A DNA stretch of 14,698 bases, from assembly GCA_036524155.1 (NCBI GenBank), contig DATDCV010000394.1:1-14698 (forward strand), given 5' to 3'. A model generated the notes under the pieces. It was not told where the DNA came from and searched no databases. It worked only from the letters and a program-made list of their open reading frames with translations. This DNA is from DATDCV01 sp036524155. Lineage in GTDB: Bacteria; Verrucomicrobiota; Verrucomicrobiia; Limisphaerales; UBA8199. Positions 6,304-12,757 of the stretch are shown one piece after another. The position numbers and the translations under genes were made by a program. Each line of letters starts with the position of its first letter. Position 1 is the stretch's first letter.

Positions 6304-6642
6304 TCAACGACGCGGCAAGCTCCCGCTCGTCTCGATCGCTTCTATGGTTTCAACCGCCACACGATGATGCCTCCCCGCCAAAACGCTAGAAATGCGACCA
6401 TCGCGGATCATTCTGCGCACCGTTTCCGGGTTAAGTTGCCAGCGCTGCGCTACCTCAGCGACAGTAAGAAACTCAGGACTTCCTGTGCGCTTCTGGCCGC
6501 GCTGGACCCTGTCGTTGTCGAGTGTGGCTTCTCGGACAATACGTAACAGTTCGGTTCGGTTGTCATCGAGCCACTCTTTCAGGGCAGTGCTGACTGTGTG
6601 TTGAAGAACATTCAGGAGAGTTCCATCGGCTGTAGATTTCAT
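6304..6642 (-). CDS. Excisionase-family helix-turn-helix DNA-binding protein
   Basis: The 112-residue protein has an N-terminal helical part (NVLQHTVSTALKEWLDDNRTELLRIV) and a C-terminal excisionase-type helix-turn-helix: FLTVAEVAQRWQLNPETVRRMIRDGRI then AGRHHRVAVETIEAI. This domain type is shared by phage excisionases and small regulators. ATG 6642 is chosen because AAAGGA lies eight bases upstream (6656-6651); ATG 6651 would abut that site. It precedes the other small helix-turn-helix gene on the same strand and stands next to recombinase and tRNA remnants, so it probably belonged to a mobile element. Confidence 0.72.
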   Translation of the reverse strand: MKSTADGTLLNVLQHTVSTALKEWLDDNRTELLRIVREATLDNDRVQRGQKRTGSPEFLTVAEVAQRWQLNPETVRRMIRDGRISSVLAGRHHRVAVETIEAIETSGSLPRR

Positions 6643-6962
6643 GCACTTCATCCTTTGGACCCCGGCGGGAGCCGTCGCAAGCATTGTCCCAAGAGCGACG
6701 AGATTATTCCATGGCTGGGAATAAATCGACCGAGTCGGAATTGTGAGTGACAAAGGATCATGGATTGATAGAAGCGGGTCATGCGACCATCCAAGCAAAT
6801 CGATGTTCCGTTCGTGAGCACCCAAGCTCGCAGTGCCGGCCAATCTGGAAGCAGCGAGTCGATCTCGCACTATCATCTTCAGACTATCAACTCCCTCCGT
6901 CTCAGCGTGCCTTCTGTGGCCATTCCCGCAGTCGCACGGATAGATCTCGCAGGCGTTTTCAC

Positions 6963-6986
6963 TGTCAGTAAAATTGTCAGTGAAAT
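6963..6986. repeat. Tandem 12-base repeat
   Basis: TGTCAGTAAAAT (6963-6974) is followed directly by TGTCAGTGAAAT (6975-6986), one base different. A partial third unit, CGTAAGTG, follows. Such short direct repeats occur as binding sites at the ends of integrated elements, but nothing proves that here. Confidence 0.5.
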
Positions 6987-7093
6987 CGTAAGTGCGGAGT
7001 CGGGCAGGAGCCGGGATGGAGTCGGCCGATCATCCACCGGAGTCACGGGAGTCCTGAAGTTGTATAAGTACCTGTGGTGCAAGCACTTGTGCG

Positions 7094-7116
7094 TCCGATT
7101 CCGACCCTCGCCTCCA
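7094..7116 (+). other. tRNA 3'-end remnant, possible attachment site
   Basis: The sequence reads as T-loop TCCGATT (7094-7100), 3' T-stem CCGAC (7101-7105), acceptor CCTCGCC (7106-7112), discriminator T and encoded CCA (7114-7116). The 5' T-stem arm is degenerate, and no D-arm, anticodon arm or matching 5' acceptor (GGCGAGG) lies upstream, so it is not a complete tRNA. Tyrosine recombinases commonly integrate at tRNA 3' ends and leave such copies behind. Confidence 0.4.
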
Positions 7117-7200
7117 ATCATAAGCAGCTTGTTTACAGCCACTTAGATCTGGCAGGCGGGGTCTCAAGCAGAAGCTCAAGCAAAACCGGCGCGTAGCGCA

Positions 7201-7331
7201 CTTTTCTACGACGCATCGGTATTGCAGCAGGCGGTGGCTAAGGCCGGTCTCCCGGATGCCGTGGCGCTGCATGCACGATGGGCACGCGTAAACCGTCGCT
7301 CTTTTATGCATCAGTTCGGCTACGACTTGCT
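7201..7331 (+). pseudogene. Possible tyrosine recombinase / integron-integrase fragment
   Basis: In one plus-strand frame the residues read YDASVLQQAVAKAGLPDAVALHA and, a little later, RRSFMHQFGYD. These line up with the region before and around the HxLRHSFATHLLxxGxD box of XerD/integron-type integrases. The key histidine-arginine box is damaged, about six residues are added and one is missing, so any product would be inactive. The rest of the integrase is absent on both sides. The match is by eye and could be chance. The adjacent tRNA 3'-end remnant and excisionase-type gene make it more believable. Confidence 0.3.
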
Positions 7332-7463
7332 TCAACCCGGCATCCGCATCGTGTGTCGCGGCGAGCAGTCCTTCGGGCCAGCAGGGTCAACCTTCACGAT
7401 CTGTGCAATCCGTTTCCTGCTGAGGAATTTCTGAACGAGTTGGTCGTAACGGTCTCTGTCCAT
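7332..7463 (-). pseudogene. N-terminal fragment of CoA-binding protein, second copy
   Basis: From ATG 7463 the peptide MDRDRYDQLVQKFLSRKRIA strongly resembles the start of the 3469 fragment (MHADRYDQLIEEFLKKKRIA), and the DNA is also similar over about 60 bases. After residue 20 the Rossmann fold sequence is replaced by unrelated residues and the frame stops after 43 codons. Normal family members are about three times longer, so this is a remnant. It begins directly downstream of the ABC-ATPase fragment on the same strand. Confidence 0.45.
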
Positions 7464-7470
7464 AATCTCG

Positions 7471-7677
7471 GCTGACCACAATCACGCCGGCGCCGTGCTC
7501 GTGAGCCACCTTTCGGAACAACTCCATCACTTGCCGCCCTCTGTGGCTGTCGAGCGCGGCAGTCGGTTCGTCGGCCAGGATGAGGTTCGGCTCGTTGGCA
7601 AGTGCACGGGCGACGGCCACTCTTTGTTGCTGACCTTCGGAGAGGGCCTCCGGCAGGTTATCGCTCCGCTTGCCCAT
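7471..7677 (-). pseudogene. ABC transporter ATPase fragment (LolD/DevA-like)
   Basis: About 69 residues keep the core of an ABC ATPase: the signature loop as ALSEGQQQRVAVARAL, Walker B as LILADEP, and the D-loop TAALDS. The residues up to GAGVIVV precede the H-loop. The Walker A half is missing, and the sequence breaks off where the switch histidine should follow, entering the upstream edge of the CoA-binding fragment. The signature has Glu instead of the usual second Gly (LSEGQ for LSGGQ). The open frame extends to 7776, but that part reads through the neighbouring secreted-protein fragment in another frame. Confidence 0.75.
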
Positions 7678-7870
7678 CACCTCGCGCCGCCGGAGCGATT
7701 TCGGTTTTGACATTGACCCAGTCGGACCGCTCTTCCCAACGGAGCGTCGGGATCTGCGTAGCGTCGGGGTCCGCATCCTCAGCGAACCAGGCGGACATGA
7801 GCGGAAGAAATAGAACGATACGGACAGAGATTATTCGTCGTGACACAGGGCCATTGATCTCTGCTTTCAT
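7658..7870 (-). pseudogene. N-terminal fragment of a pectate-lyase-like secreted protein
   Basis: This 70-codon frame starts at an ATG that abuts the stop codon of the polyferredoxin gene (TGA-ATG). It has a basic N-terminus and a hydrophobic stretch (VRIVLFLPLMSAWF) like a signal peptide. It continues with LRWEERSDWVNVKTEIAPAARGDG, which resembles the start of right-handed beta-helix (pectate lyase superfamily) domains, where the DW-NV...GDG...DDT pattern introduces the first coil. The similarity ends at GDG, exactly where the ABC-ATPase fragment begins in another frame. It is therefore probably a truncated remnant; a short expressed peptide is less likely. Confidence 0.45.
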
Positions 7871-9538
7871 TCAAGCAGGCGCGTTTGCGGGAGGTTTTAC
7901 GATAACCGCACTCCGTGACAGCAGCTTTTGTCGGGCAACCCAGACGCTGTGGCAGCGATACTCGCACAGGCCGCAACCGACACACGCGTCGCTTTTCACG
8001 AACGGCGCGCGGATTCGCCCCATCTGCTCAATCTCCTCGGGCGAGAGCGCGCCTTCGGGCACGGAGCCGGTTGCCAGGTGGATCGGGCGCATTTCGATGG
8101 CGCGGTAGCCGGCAGCGTTGCATTCATCGAAGCAGAGCTGGCATTCCCGTTCTCCGCGATGCGGGAGGCAGATCTTAGGGTCGATTGAGGCGATGCCCAT
8201 CACGGTCTTTCGCTTCCGGGCCAGCGAGAGCGGCGCGATGGCGCCGGTAGGACAGACTTCCGTGCAGAGGTTGCAGTTCTGATGGCAGCCGGCGTGGGGG
8301 AAAACAGCCACGGGTGTCCACAGAGCTTCGAAGCCATATTCGAGTCCGGCGGCCTGCAAAACCGGACCCGGGCACACTTTCAGGCATTGCTCGCACCGTA
8401 CACAGAGATCGAGGAATTGGTCCTCGGCAACGCTGCCGGGAGGTCGGATAGGACGCCGTTGCGCCGCGGTGGCTGAGCGCACCGCAAACGCCGATATCAC
8501 CCCGGACGCCACCGAACCCAGCATCACGCGACGGTTCACCGGTTGCCCGGTCCTCGCACCGGGCCTGGTGGTTGGGGCTTTAGCTGAAACCAGCACGAAC
8601 GAGATCGCCTCAGTCGGGCAGACGCCGCCGCAAGTTTGACAGAAAGTGCAGTTCAGCGCTCGAGTGCCGAAGTCCGGCTGGATGGCATCAAACGAGCAGG
8701 CCTCGATACACTTGCCGCATTCAATACAACGGTCCGACGAGACCTGCCGCGTGTTGAGGCGCAGCAAACCTGGCAGCGACAGTAGCGCGCCGCTGGGGCA
8801 GACAAACCGGCACCAGAATCTGCGCGCGAGCAGGCCCAGGAGAAATACCGTGATGAACAGCGCCAGGGACAGCCATGTCGCGGCGGCCAGCGGAGGCACC
8901 ATGCCCCAATTCTTGACCAGTCCGAGCTGCACATTTCCGGCGCTGAACAACAATCCGCGCGTCAGCACGGGAATGGCGGCGACGAACCCAGAGAGCAGCA
9001 CTCCCCCGAGCGCGGCTGCCAGGACCCCAGCCAGGAGATAGAAACGAATGTTGGACCACCCGGTTGTCTTAAGGGCTCCGAGCGGTCGGATGCGCTTCCC
9101 AACCAGGAAATCGAACACGTCGATAAGCGTTCCCAGCGGACAGACATACCCGCAGAAAGCACGCGGGAAAATGACGCCGATGCCGAGAATAACCCCCGTT
9201 CCGATCAGCGCCACGTTCCACCAGCGGGCCGCGACCGCTGTCGAGAGCCCCACGAGGGGGTCCAGCCAAAGAAAGAGTTCCACCGGAAACCACTCCTTGA
9301 GCGCAACCACTTGTCCCGAGAGCAGTGCGGCGTATGGCCAGGAAACGCGGAAGAAAAGGTCACAATAAAGCAGGAGGCAACAGGCCTGAATTAGGCGGCG
9401 GGCGGGCGCTGCCTGCCACGAAGGACCGAACCGGCGAAGGGTTGCGCCGAGGAACTGCGCACCGCCGGCCCGCTCCCGGTCCCGGCGAGCGGGGCGAAAG
9501 ATATTCCAGGTCCGTTCCGGTTTGAGGCGCGGCGTCAC
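7871..9538 (-). CDS. NapH-NapG-like fused membrane polyferredoxin
   Basis: The 555-residue protein joins two modules. Residues 1-310 resemble NapH/NosR-type membrane ferredoxins: several membrane segments, two CxxxCP motifs (C129-C133, C243-C247) and two classical 4Fe-4S motifs (C271-C281 and C297-C307). Residues 335-530 resemble NapG. They open with a twin-arginine motif (NRRVMLGS, R336-R337) and a hydrophobic stretch, then four more cysteine groups (C379-C389, C418-C429, C457-C473, C519-C529). Six clusters are thus possible. Such proteins pass electrons, usually from quinol, across the membrane to extracytoplasmic partners. The start is GTG; it overlaps the stop of the FMN_bind gene as GTGA, so the two are translationally coupled and probably partners. 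No molybdoenzyme or nitrate reductase gene is nearby, so a nitrate role is not supported. Confidence 0.85.
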   Translation of the reverse strand: MTPRLKPERTWNIFRPARRDRERAGGAQFLGATLRRFGPSWQAAPARRLIQACCLLLYCDLFFRVSWPYAALLSGQVVALKEWFPVELFLWLDPLVGLSTAVAARWWNVALIGTGVILGIGVIFPRAFCGYVCPLGTLIDVFDFLVGKRIRPLGALKTTGWSNIRFYLLAGVLAAALGGVLLSGFVAAIPVLTRGLLFSAGNVQLGLVKNWGMVPPLAAATWLSLALFITVFLLGLLARRFWCRFVCPSGALLSLPGLLRLNTRQVSSDRCIECGKCIEACSFDAIQPDFGTRALNCTFCQTCGGVCPTEAISFVLVSAKAPTTRPGARTGQPVNRRVMLGSVASGVISAFAVRSATAAQRRPIRPPGSVAEDQFLDLCVRCEQCLKVCPGPVLQAAGLEYGFEALWTPVAVFPHAGCHQNCNLCTEVCPTGAIAPLSLARKRKTVMGIASIDPKICLPHRGERECQLCFDECNAAGYRAIEMRPIHLATGSVPEGALSPEEIEQMGRIRAPFVKSDACVGCGLCEYRCHSVWVARQKLLSRSAVIVKPPANAPA

Positions 9539-10515
9539 TGCAGCCCGGCTTGCTTTAGCGCCTGGAATGCGGCTTCCACGATCGCCTGTGAGGTGACTGT
9601 TGCCCCGGTGACAGCGTCCACTTGGACGCTTTGCTTTTCAATGATGCGCTGCGGAATAATCTTCGTGGCATTCAAATCGATCTTCTCCTCGTGACGCACG
9701 TCGAGGTTGCTGATCTTCCCTGAAGCAACCGTGAGGGTCACCTCAATGTCTTTGGTCTCGGAGTAAGCCGGTGCTCTTCCGGTGTAGCTGCCGTCGCGCA
9801 ATTTGGCGGTGCTCAGCGATTGCATTGCCAGCAAGTCCAGCTTGGATTTGATCTTGGCCACATTCCGCGCCAGCAGGTGTCGGCCGTAGGGTTGATCGGA
9901 GGTCGGATACAGTCGCATGGCTTCGGCATAGTGTTGCCTGGCCTTCGGGAGGTCGCCCATTTTGGCATAAAGATCGCCGTACTGTTCCTGGATGCCCGCC
10001 ATGCTGTTGATGCACCAGGGAGCGGCGGGCAAATCTCTCAACGCGTCATCGAGAACCCGGAGCGCCTGCTTGTATTCGCCGAAATGCGCAAGACAGGAAG
10101 CGTAGCACCGGTAACCATGGGTCGCGCCGTTGTTGGCGACCCGCTTCAGGAACTTGGGATATTCCAATGTGGCCCACGCGTAATTGCCGCTCATAAAGAG
10201 ATACATGGGCAATTCATGGCCGTCACCGATGTCGCCCTTTTGCGAGTAAAGCCAGGTGAGCTTGACCGCCTCTCGAACCGAAGCCTCGTCCAGCGCGAGC
10301 AGGCGGCGGATCTCCAAGCGGGCATCCTTCCAGGGTTTGTTAGTGTCCCAGTGAATGGGCGTCGTAGCGAACCAATCAGGAGGCATTTTCAGGTCCGCCA
10401 GGGCCTGTTGAAGAGATGGTGCCTGAGTTCCGGCAGAGTCTGCTTGCCCAGGCAGAAGCGCAATGAATACAACTGCGGCAACGAGCGTAAGGGCCGTGCA
10501 ACGAACGCGCATCAT
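9535..10515 (-). CDS. Exported TPR protein with C-terminal FMN_bind domain
   Basis: From ATG 10515 the protein has 326 residues. It starts with a basic N-terminus and a hydrophobic segment (ALTLVAAVVFIALLPG) typical of a Sec signal peptide. The middle holds tetratricopeptide-like helical repeats (e.g. YGDLYAKMGDLPKARQHYAEAMRLYP). The last 85 residues are an FMN_bind domain: DGSYTGRAPAYSETKDIEVTL, then the flavinylation motif DAVTGATVTS. In this family the threonine of S/T-G-A-T-x-S/T carries covalent FMN, added by ApbE outside the cytoplasm; here it is 21 residues from the C-terminus. The gene is coupled to the polyferredoxin (GTGA overlap) and divergent from apbE, so an electron-transfer role is likely. 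The frame is open to 10551, but the signal peptide fits ATG 10515 or 10512. TPR fused to FMN_bind is not an arrangement I know well. Confidence 0.83.
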   Translation of the reverse strand: MMRVRCTALTLVAAVVFIALLPGQADSAGTQAPSLQQALADLKMPPDWFATTPIHWDTNKPWKDARLEIRRLLALDEASVREAVKLTWLYSQKGDIGDGHELPMYLFMSGNYAWATLEYPKFLKRVANNGATHGYRCYASCLAHFGEYKQALRVLDDALRDLPAAPWCINSMAGIQEQYGDLYAKMGDLPKARQHYAEAMRLYPTSDQPYGRHLLARNVAKIKSKLDLLAMQSLSTAKLRDGSYTGRAPAYSETKDIEVTLTVASGKISNLDVRHEEKIDLNATKIIPQRIIEKQSVQVDAVTGATVTSQAIVEAAFQALKQAGLQ

Positions 10516-10708
10516 TGCAGTTGAGCGTAACCAAATGCACGGCGGTGGCAATCCTTCGCTTTCGTCACTCTCGTCACCTCACCGTCACGGTCAATCCTGC
10601 TTGCAGATCCGACATTCGATTACGCAGGATTAAGCCAACGTAGCGCGCAAAACCAAACTGAGACAAATGTGAAACGGGCCCGGACCACCAGTACGCTGAG
10701 CGGGAAAC
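10516..10708. promoter_or_regulatory. Divergent promoter region of the flavin module
   Basis: This 193-base spacer separates the FMN_bind/polyferredoxin operon from apbE. It has three direct copies of CGTCAC (10563-10568, 10572-10577, 10583-10588), with start-to-start spacing of 9 and 11 bases. It also has an 8-bp inverted repeat, AATCCTGC (10593-10600) with GCAGGATT (10624-10631). These could be regulator half-sites controlling both transcripts. I found no convincing -35/-10 pair on either strand. Confidence 0.4.
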
Positions 10709-11791
10709 ATGAAAGCTATCGAAGATAGGACGGGCACCCCGCGTTCCTGCCTCGACTCCGCCTCACACGTTTTACGCATCTCCCGTCGCGACTTTATTCT
10801 GGCCCTGGGGTCGATCGGGGTGGCGCCTTATGCGGGAATCGGATCCGAACCACCGGAGGCAAGCCCGAGCCTCGCCGGACAGGCTCGCAGCCAGAAACAT
10901 GTCCGTTCAGCGACCGCCTTCGGCGCGCAGGCAAAGTTGATTGTTCTGCACCCGGATGACGCGATTGCAGACCGGGCGATGGATGCAGCGCTCGCCGAGC
11001 TTAACCGGGTGGAAAGCGTGCTAAGTCTTTACCGGCCGGACAGCGAGCTTTGCCGACTCAATCGAGAAGGCACGCTTACCCCCCCGCACCCCTACCTGGT
11101 GGAGGTTGTGACGAAAGCCCGCCAACTTTCGGAGCTTTCAGGCGGCGCTTTTGACGTCACCGTGCAGCCGCTGTGGGATTTATACGCGACGGCGAAACGG
11201 GCAGGTCGAACCCCGGGACCGAGTGAACTGGAAATGGCGCGCCGCAAGGTAAACTGGCGCAAGCTGACCGTCACGCCGGACCTGATCAAACTGGAGGAAC
11301 GTGGCATGGCAGTGACCTTGAACGCGCTCGCCCAGGGATTCGCGGCGGACCGCGCACTCGCGGCATTGCGCTGCCATTCGATCCAGCATGCGCTCGTGAA
11401 CACCGGCGAGATCGGCGCCATCGGACGCAAAGAAACAGGCGAGCCCTGGACTGTAGGCATTCAACATCCGCGCAAGCCGGACGCCTATGTCGCGTTGGCC
11501 AGCCTGGTTGATTGCTGCATGGCGACCTCCGGCGATTATGCGACGCGGTTCAGTGACGACTACGTCCGGCACCATATCTTTGACCCTGCCAACGGCGAAT
11601 CGCCACAGGAGTTGGCGAGTGCAACAGTGACGGCGCCCGCCGGCCTCGACGCCGACGGGCTTGCGACCGCCATCCTGGTTCTGGGCCGCGAAAAAGGCCT
11701 GAAGTTGCTCCAAGCTTTCCCAAAGGCGGAGGCGTTCCTCGTCTTGAAGGACGGCCAAACCGTCAGCACTCCCGGCTTCCCGGCGGCGTGA
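10709..11791 (+). CDS. apbE: FAD:protein FMN transferase, Tat-exported
   Basis: The 360-residue protein is an ApbE family member. Family marks are SVLSLYRPDSELCRLN, SGGAFDVTVQPLWDLY (residues 144-159), TLNALAQGFAAD (203-214, the counterpart of DLGGIAKGYAVD), MATSGDYATR, HHIFDPANGESP and GLDADGLATAI (metal site region). ApbE moves FMN from FAD onto the threonine of S/T-G-A-T-x-S/T motifs, exactly the kind found at the end of the FMN_bind protein encoded next door on the other strand. The N-terminus carries a twin-arginine signal (ISRRDFILALGSIGV, residues 24-38), so it acts outside the cytoplasm after folded export, rather than as the more usual lipoprotein. GCGGGA about four bases before ATG is a weak ribosome binding site. 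It converges with the creatininase-family gene, with 24 bases between stops. Confidence 0.92.
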   Translation: MKAIEDRTGTPRSCLDSASHVLRISRRDFILALGSIGVAPYAGIGSEPPEASPSLAGQARSQKHVRSATAFGAQAKLIVLHPDDAIADRAMDAALAELNRVESVLSLYRPDSELCRLNREGTLTPPHPYLVEVVTKARQLSELSGGAFDVTVQPLWDLYATAKRAGRTPGPSELEMARRKVNWRKLTVTPDLIKLEERGMAVTLNALAQGFAADRALAALRCHSIQHALVNTGEIGAIGRKETGEPWTVGIQHPRKPDAYVALASLVDCCMATSGDYATRFSDDYVRHHIFDPANGESPQELASATVTAPAGLDADGLATAILVLGREKGLKLLQAFPKAEAFLVLKDGQTVSTPGFPAA

Positions 11792-11815
11792 CGCTCAGGC
11801 GCGAAAATCCGGAGG

Positions 11816-12676
11816 TTAGATCATCCACCAGTGTCCGGGAACAATGGCAGGAGGCTCGGAGGTTCTGGCCGGCAACTTGTCCAGCAACTCCCTGGCCTTC
11901 TTCCCGATCGCTTGAGACGCCAACTCCACGTTCCGGCGCCCGATTTCAGCGGAAGCGTGTTTCCGCGGGTCCAGTCCTCCGATCCCATCGGGCGCCTTCA
12001 TGTCCGGGGCCAGCGGCCCGTCGCCCAGCGCTCCCAGTTCAACCAACTCGGGGTAGAAGAACATCATGTTCGAGGTCTCCCACTTCGCAGCATGGTCGGT
12101 GTTCGACTCGGGCCCCTGGCTGAGCGTGACCTCCCATAATCCAATTCCGGCCACCGTTCCGTCAGTCAACACGGGTTCCAGTGCCTTGTTAATCATGTCG
12201 ATCTGTCCGCGAACGTTATGGCCGGATACGCCCATGATCACTCTGAACCCGGTTCTCTTCAGCCGCTGAAATAGCTCCGTAAGCACGGGAACGAGAAACT
12301 GCTGGGGAAAACCGTCGTGGAAGTAGAGTGGAGGATAGACGGCACCTCCAAATTGCTCCGCCGTTTTGACCAGGATCGCATGTGCTTTCAGCGCGTCGTT
12401 GCCGAGCGGAAGATGCCGGCCATGCCATTCGATCAATCCAAACGGAACATAGACCACCGGGAACTGCTTGATCGCTTTCTCCAGCTGAGCCGGACGCATG
12501 AATTGCATCTGGACAGCCGGCGGCAGCCCTCCCGTCAGCTTGCTCTCCGCACTGACAGTCTGGGCTGCGACACCATCCAGCGCGGCACCCAGGGTGGCAG
12601 TCGCTGCGGAAGCGACGAAAGTTCTTCGGGAGATTCGAGGCTGGCGACTCACTTGGGTGGAGGGGTTGTCGTTCAT
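11816..12676 (-). CDS. Tat-exported creatininase-family protein
   Basis: From ATG 12676 the protein has 286 residues. Residues 14-45 form a twin-arginine signal (RISRRTFVASAATATLG...AAQT). The mature part has the creatininase/mycofactocin MftE-type fold marks: VPFGLIEWHGRHLPLGNDALKA with E83, H85 and D94 as metal ligands, SGHN (H153) and the DHAAKWETSNMM segment with E200. The family comprises metal-dependent amidohydrolases cleaving creatinine or related cyclic amides; the substrate here is unknown. The longer frame to 12745 adds a charged, unlikely N-terminus, so the start at 12676 is preferred although there is no Shine-Dalgarno site. It follows the SGNH-like gene by 81 bases on the same strand and is probably co-transcribed. 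Being exported is unusual for a creatininase. Confidence 0.85.
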   Translation of the reverse strand: MNDNPSTQVSRQPRISRRTFVASAATATLGAALDGVAAQTVSAESKLTGGLPPAVQMQFMRPAQLEKAIKQFPVVYVPFGLIEWHGRHLPLGNDALKAHAILVKTAEQFGGAVYPPLYFHDGFPQQFLVPVLTELFQRLKRTGFRVIMGVSGHNVRGQIDMINKALEPVLTDGTVAGIGLWEVTLSQGPESNTDHAAKWETSNMMFFYPELVELGALGDGPLAPDMKAPDGIGGLDPRKHASAEIGRRNVELASQAIGKKARELLDKLPARTSEPPAIVPGHWWMI

Positions 12677-12757
12677 GGTAAAATATTGGTGCCTGTCCTC
12701 CCCCTCACGCAAGCCATGAGATCGAAACCTGCCACCGGCTGGCAAGCCGCGCTCGCG

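Larger units (their letters stand above)
6643..7200. other. Gene-free stretch with element-end remnants
   Basis: No protein gene is credible here. The minus-strand frame 7142-6879 is a familiar spurious type that arises where a tRNA 3' end is read in reverse. What I see is a tandem 12-base repeat at 6963-6986 and a tRNA 3'-end-like sequence at 7094-7116. The segment lies between the helix-turn-helix genes and a recombinase-like remnant, so it may be the attachment end of a decayed integrated element. Confidence 0.45.

Noticed and set aside
6879..7142. Minus-strand frame with GGEGRNRTHK near its start
   Set aside because: This is a familiar spurious peptide caused by reading a tRNA 3' end backwards; the DNA at 7094-7116 explains it.
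7030..7335. Minus-strand cysteine-containing frame of 101 codons
   Set aside because: The cysteine pairs are not spaced like a real zinc ribbon, and it lies opposite the recombinase-like remnant and tRNA end.
7871..9538. Assignment as a nitrate reductase (nap) component
   Set aside because: The protein is NapH/NapG-like, but no napA, napB or molybdenum cofactor gene is in the window; its partner is an FMN_bind protein.
9820..10524. Plus-strand frame of 234 codons
   Set aside because: It is antisense to the FMN_bind gene, which has a signal peptide and the flavinylation motif.
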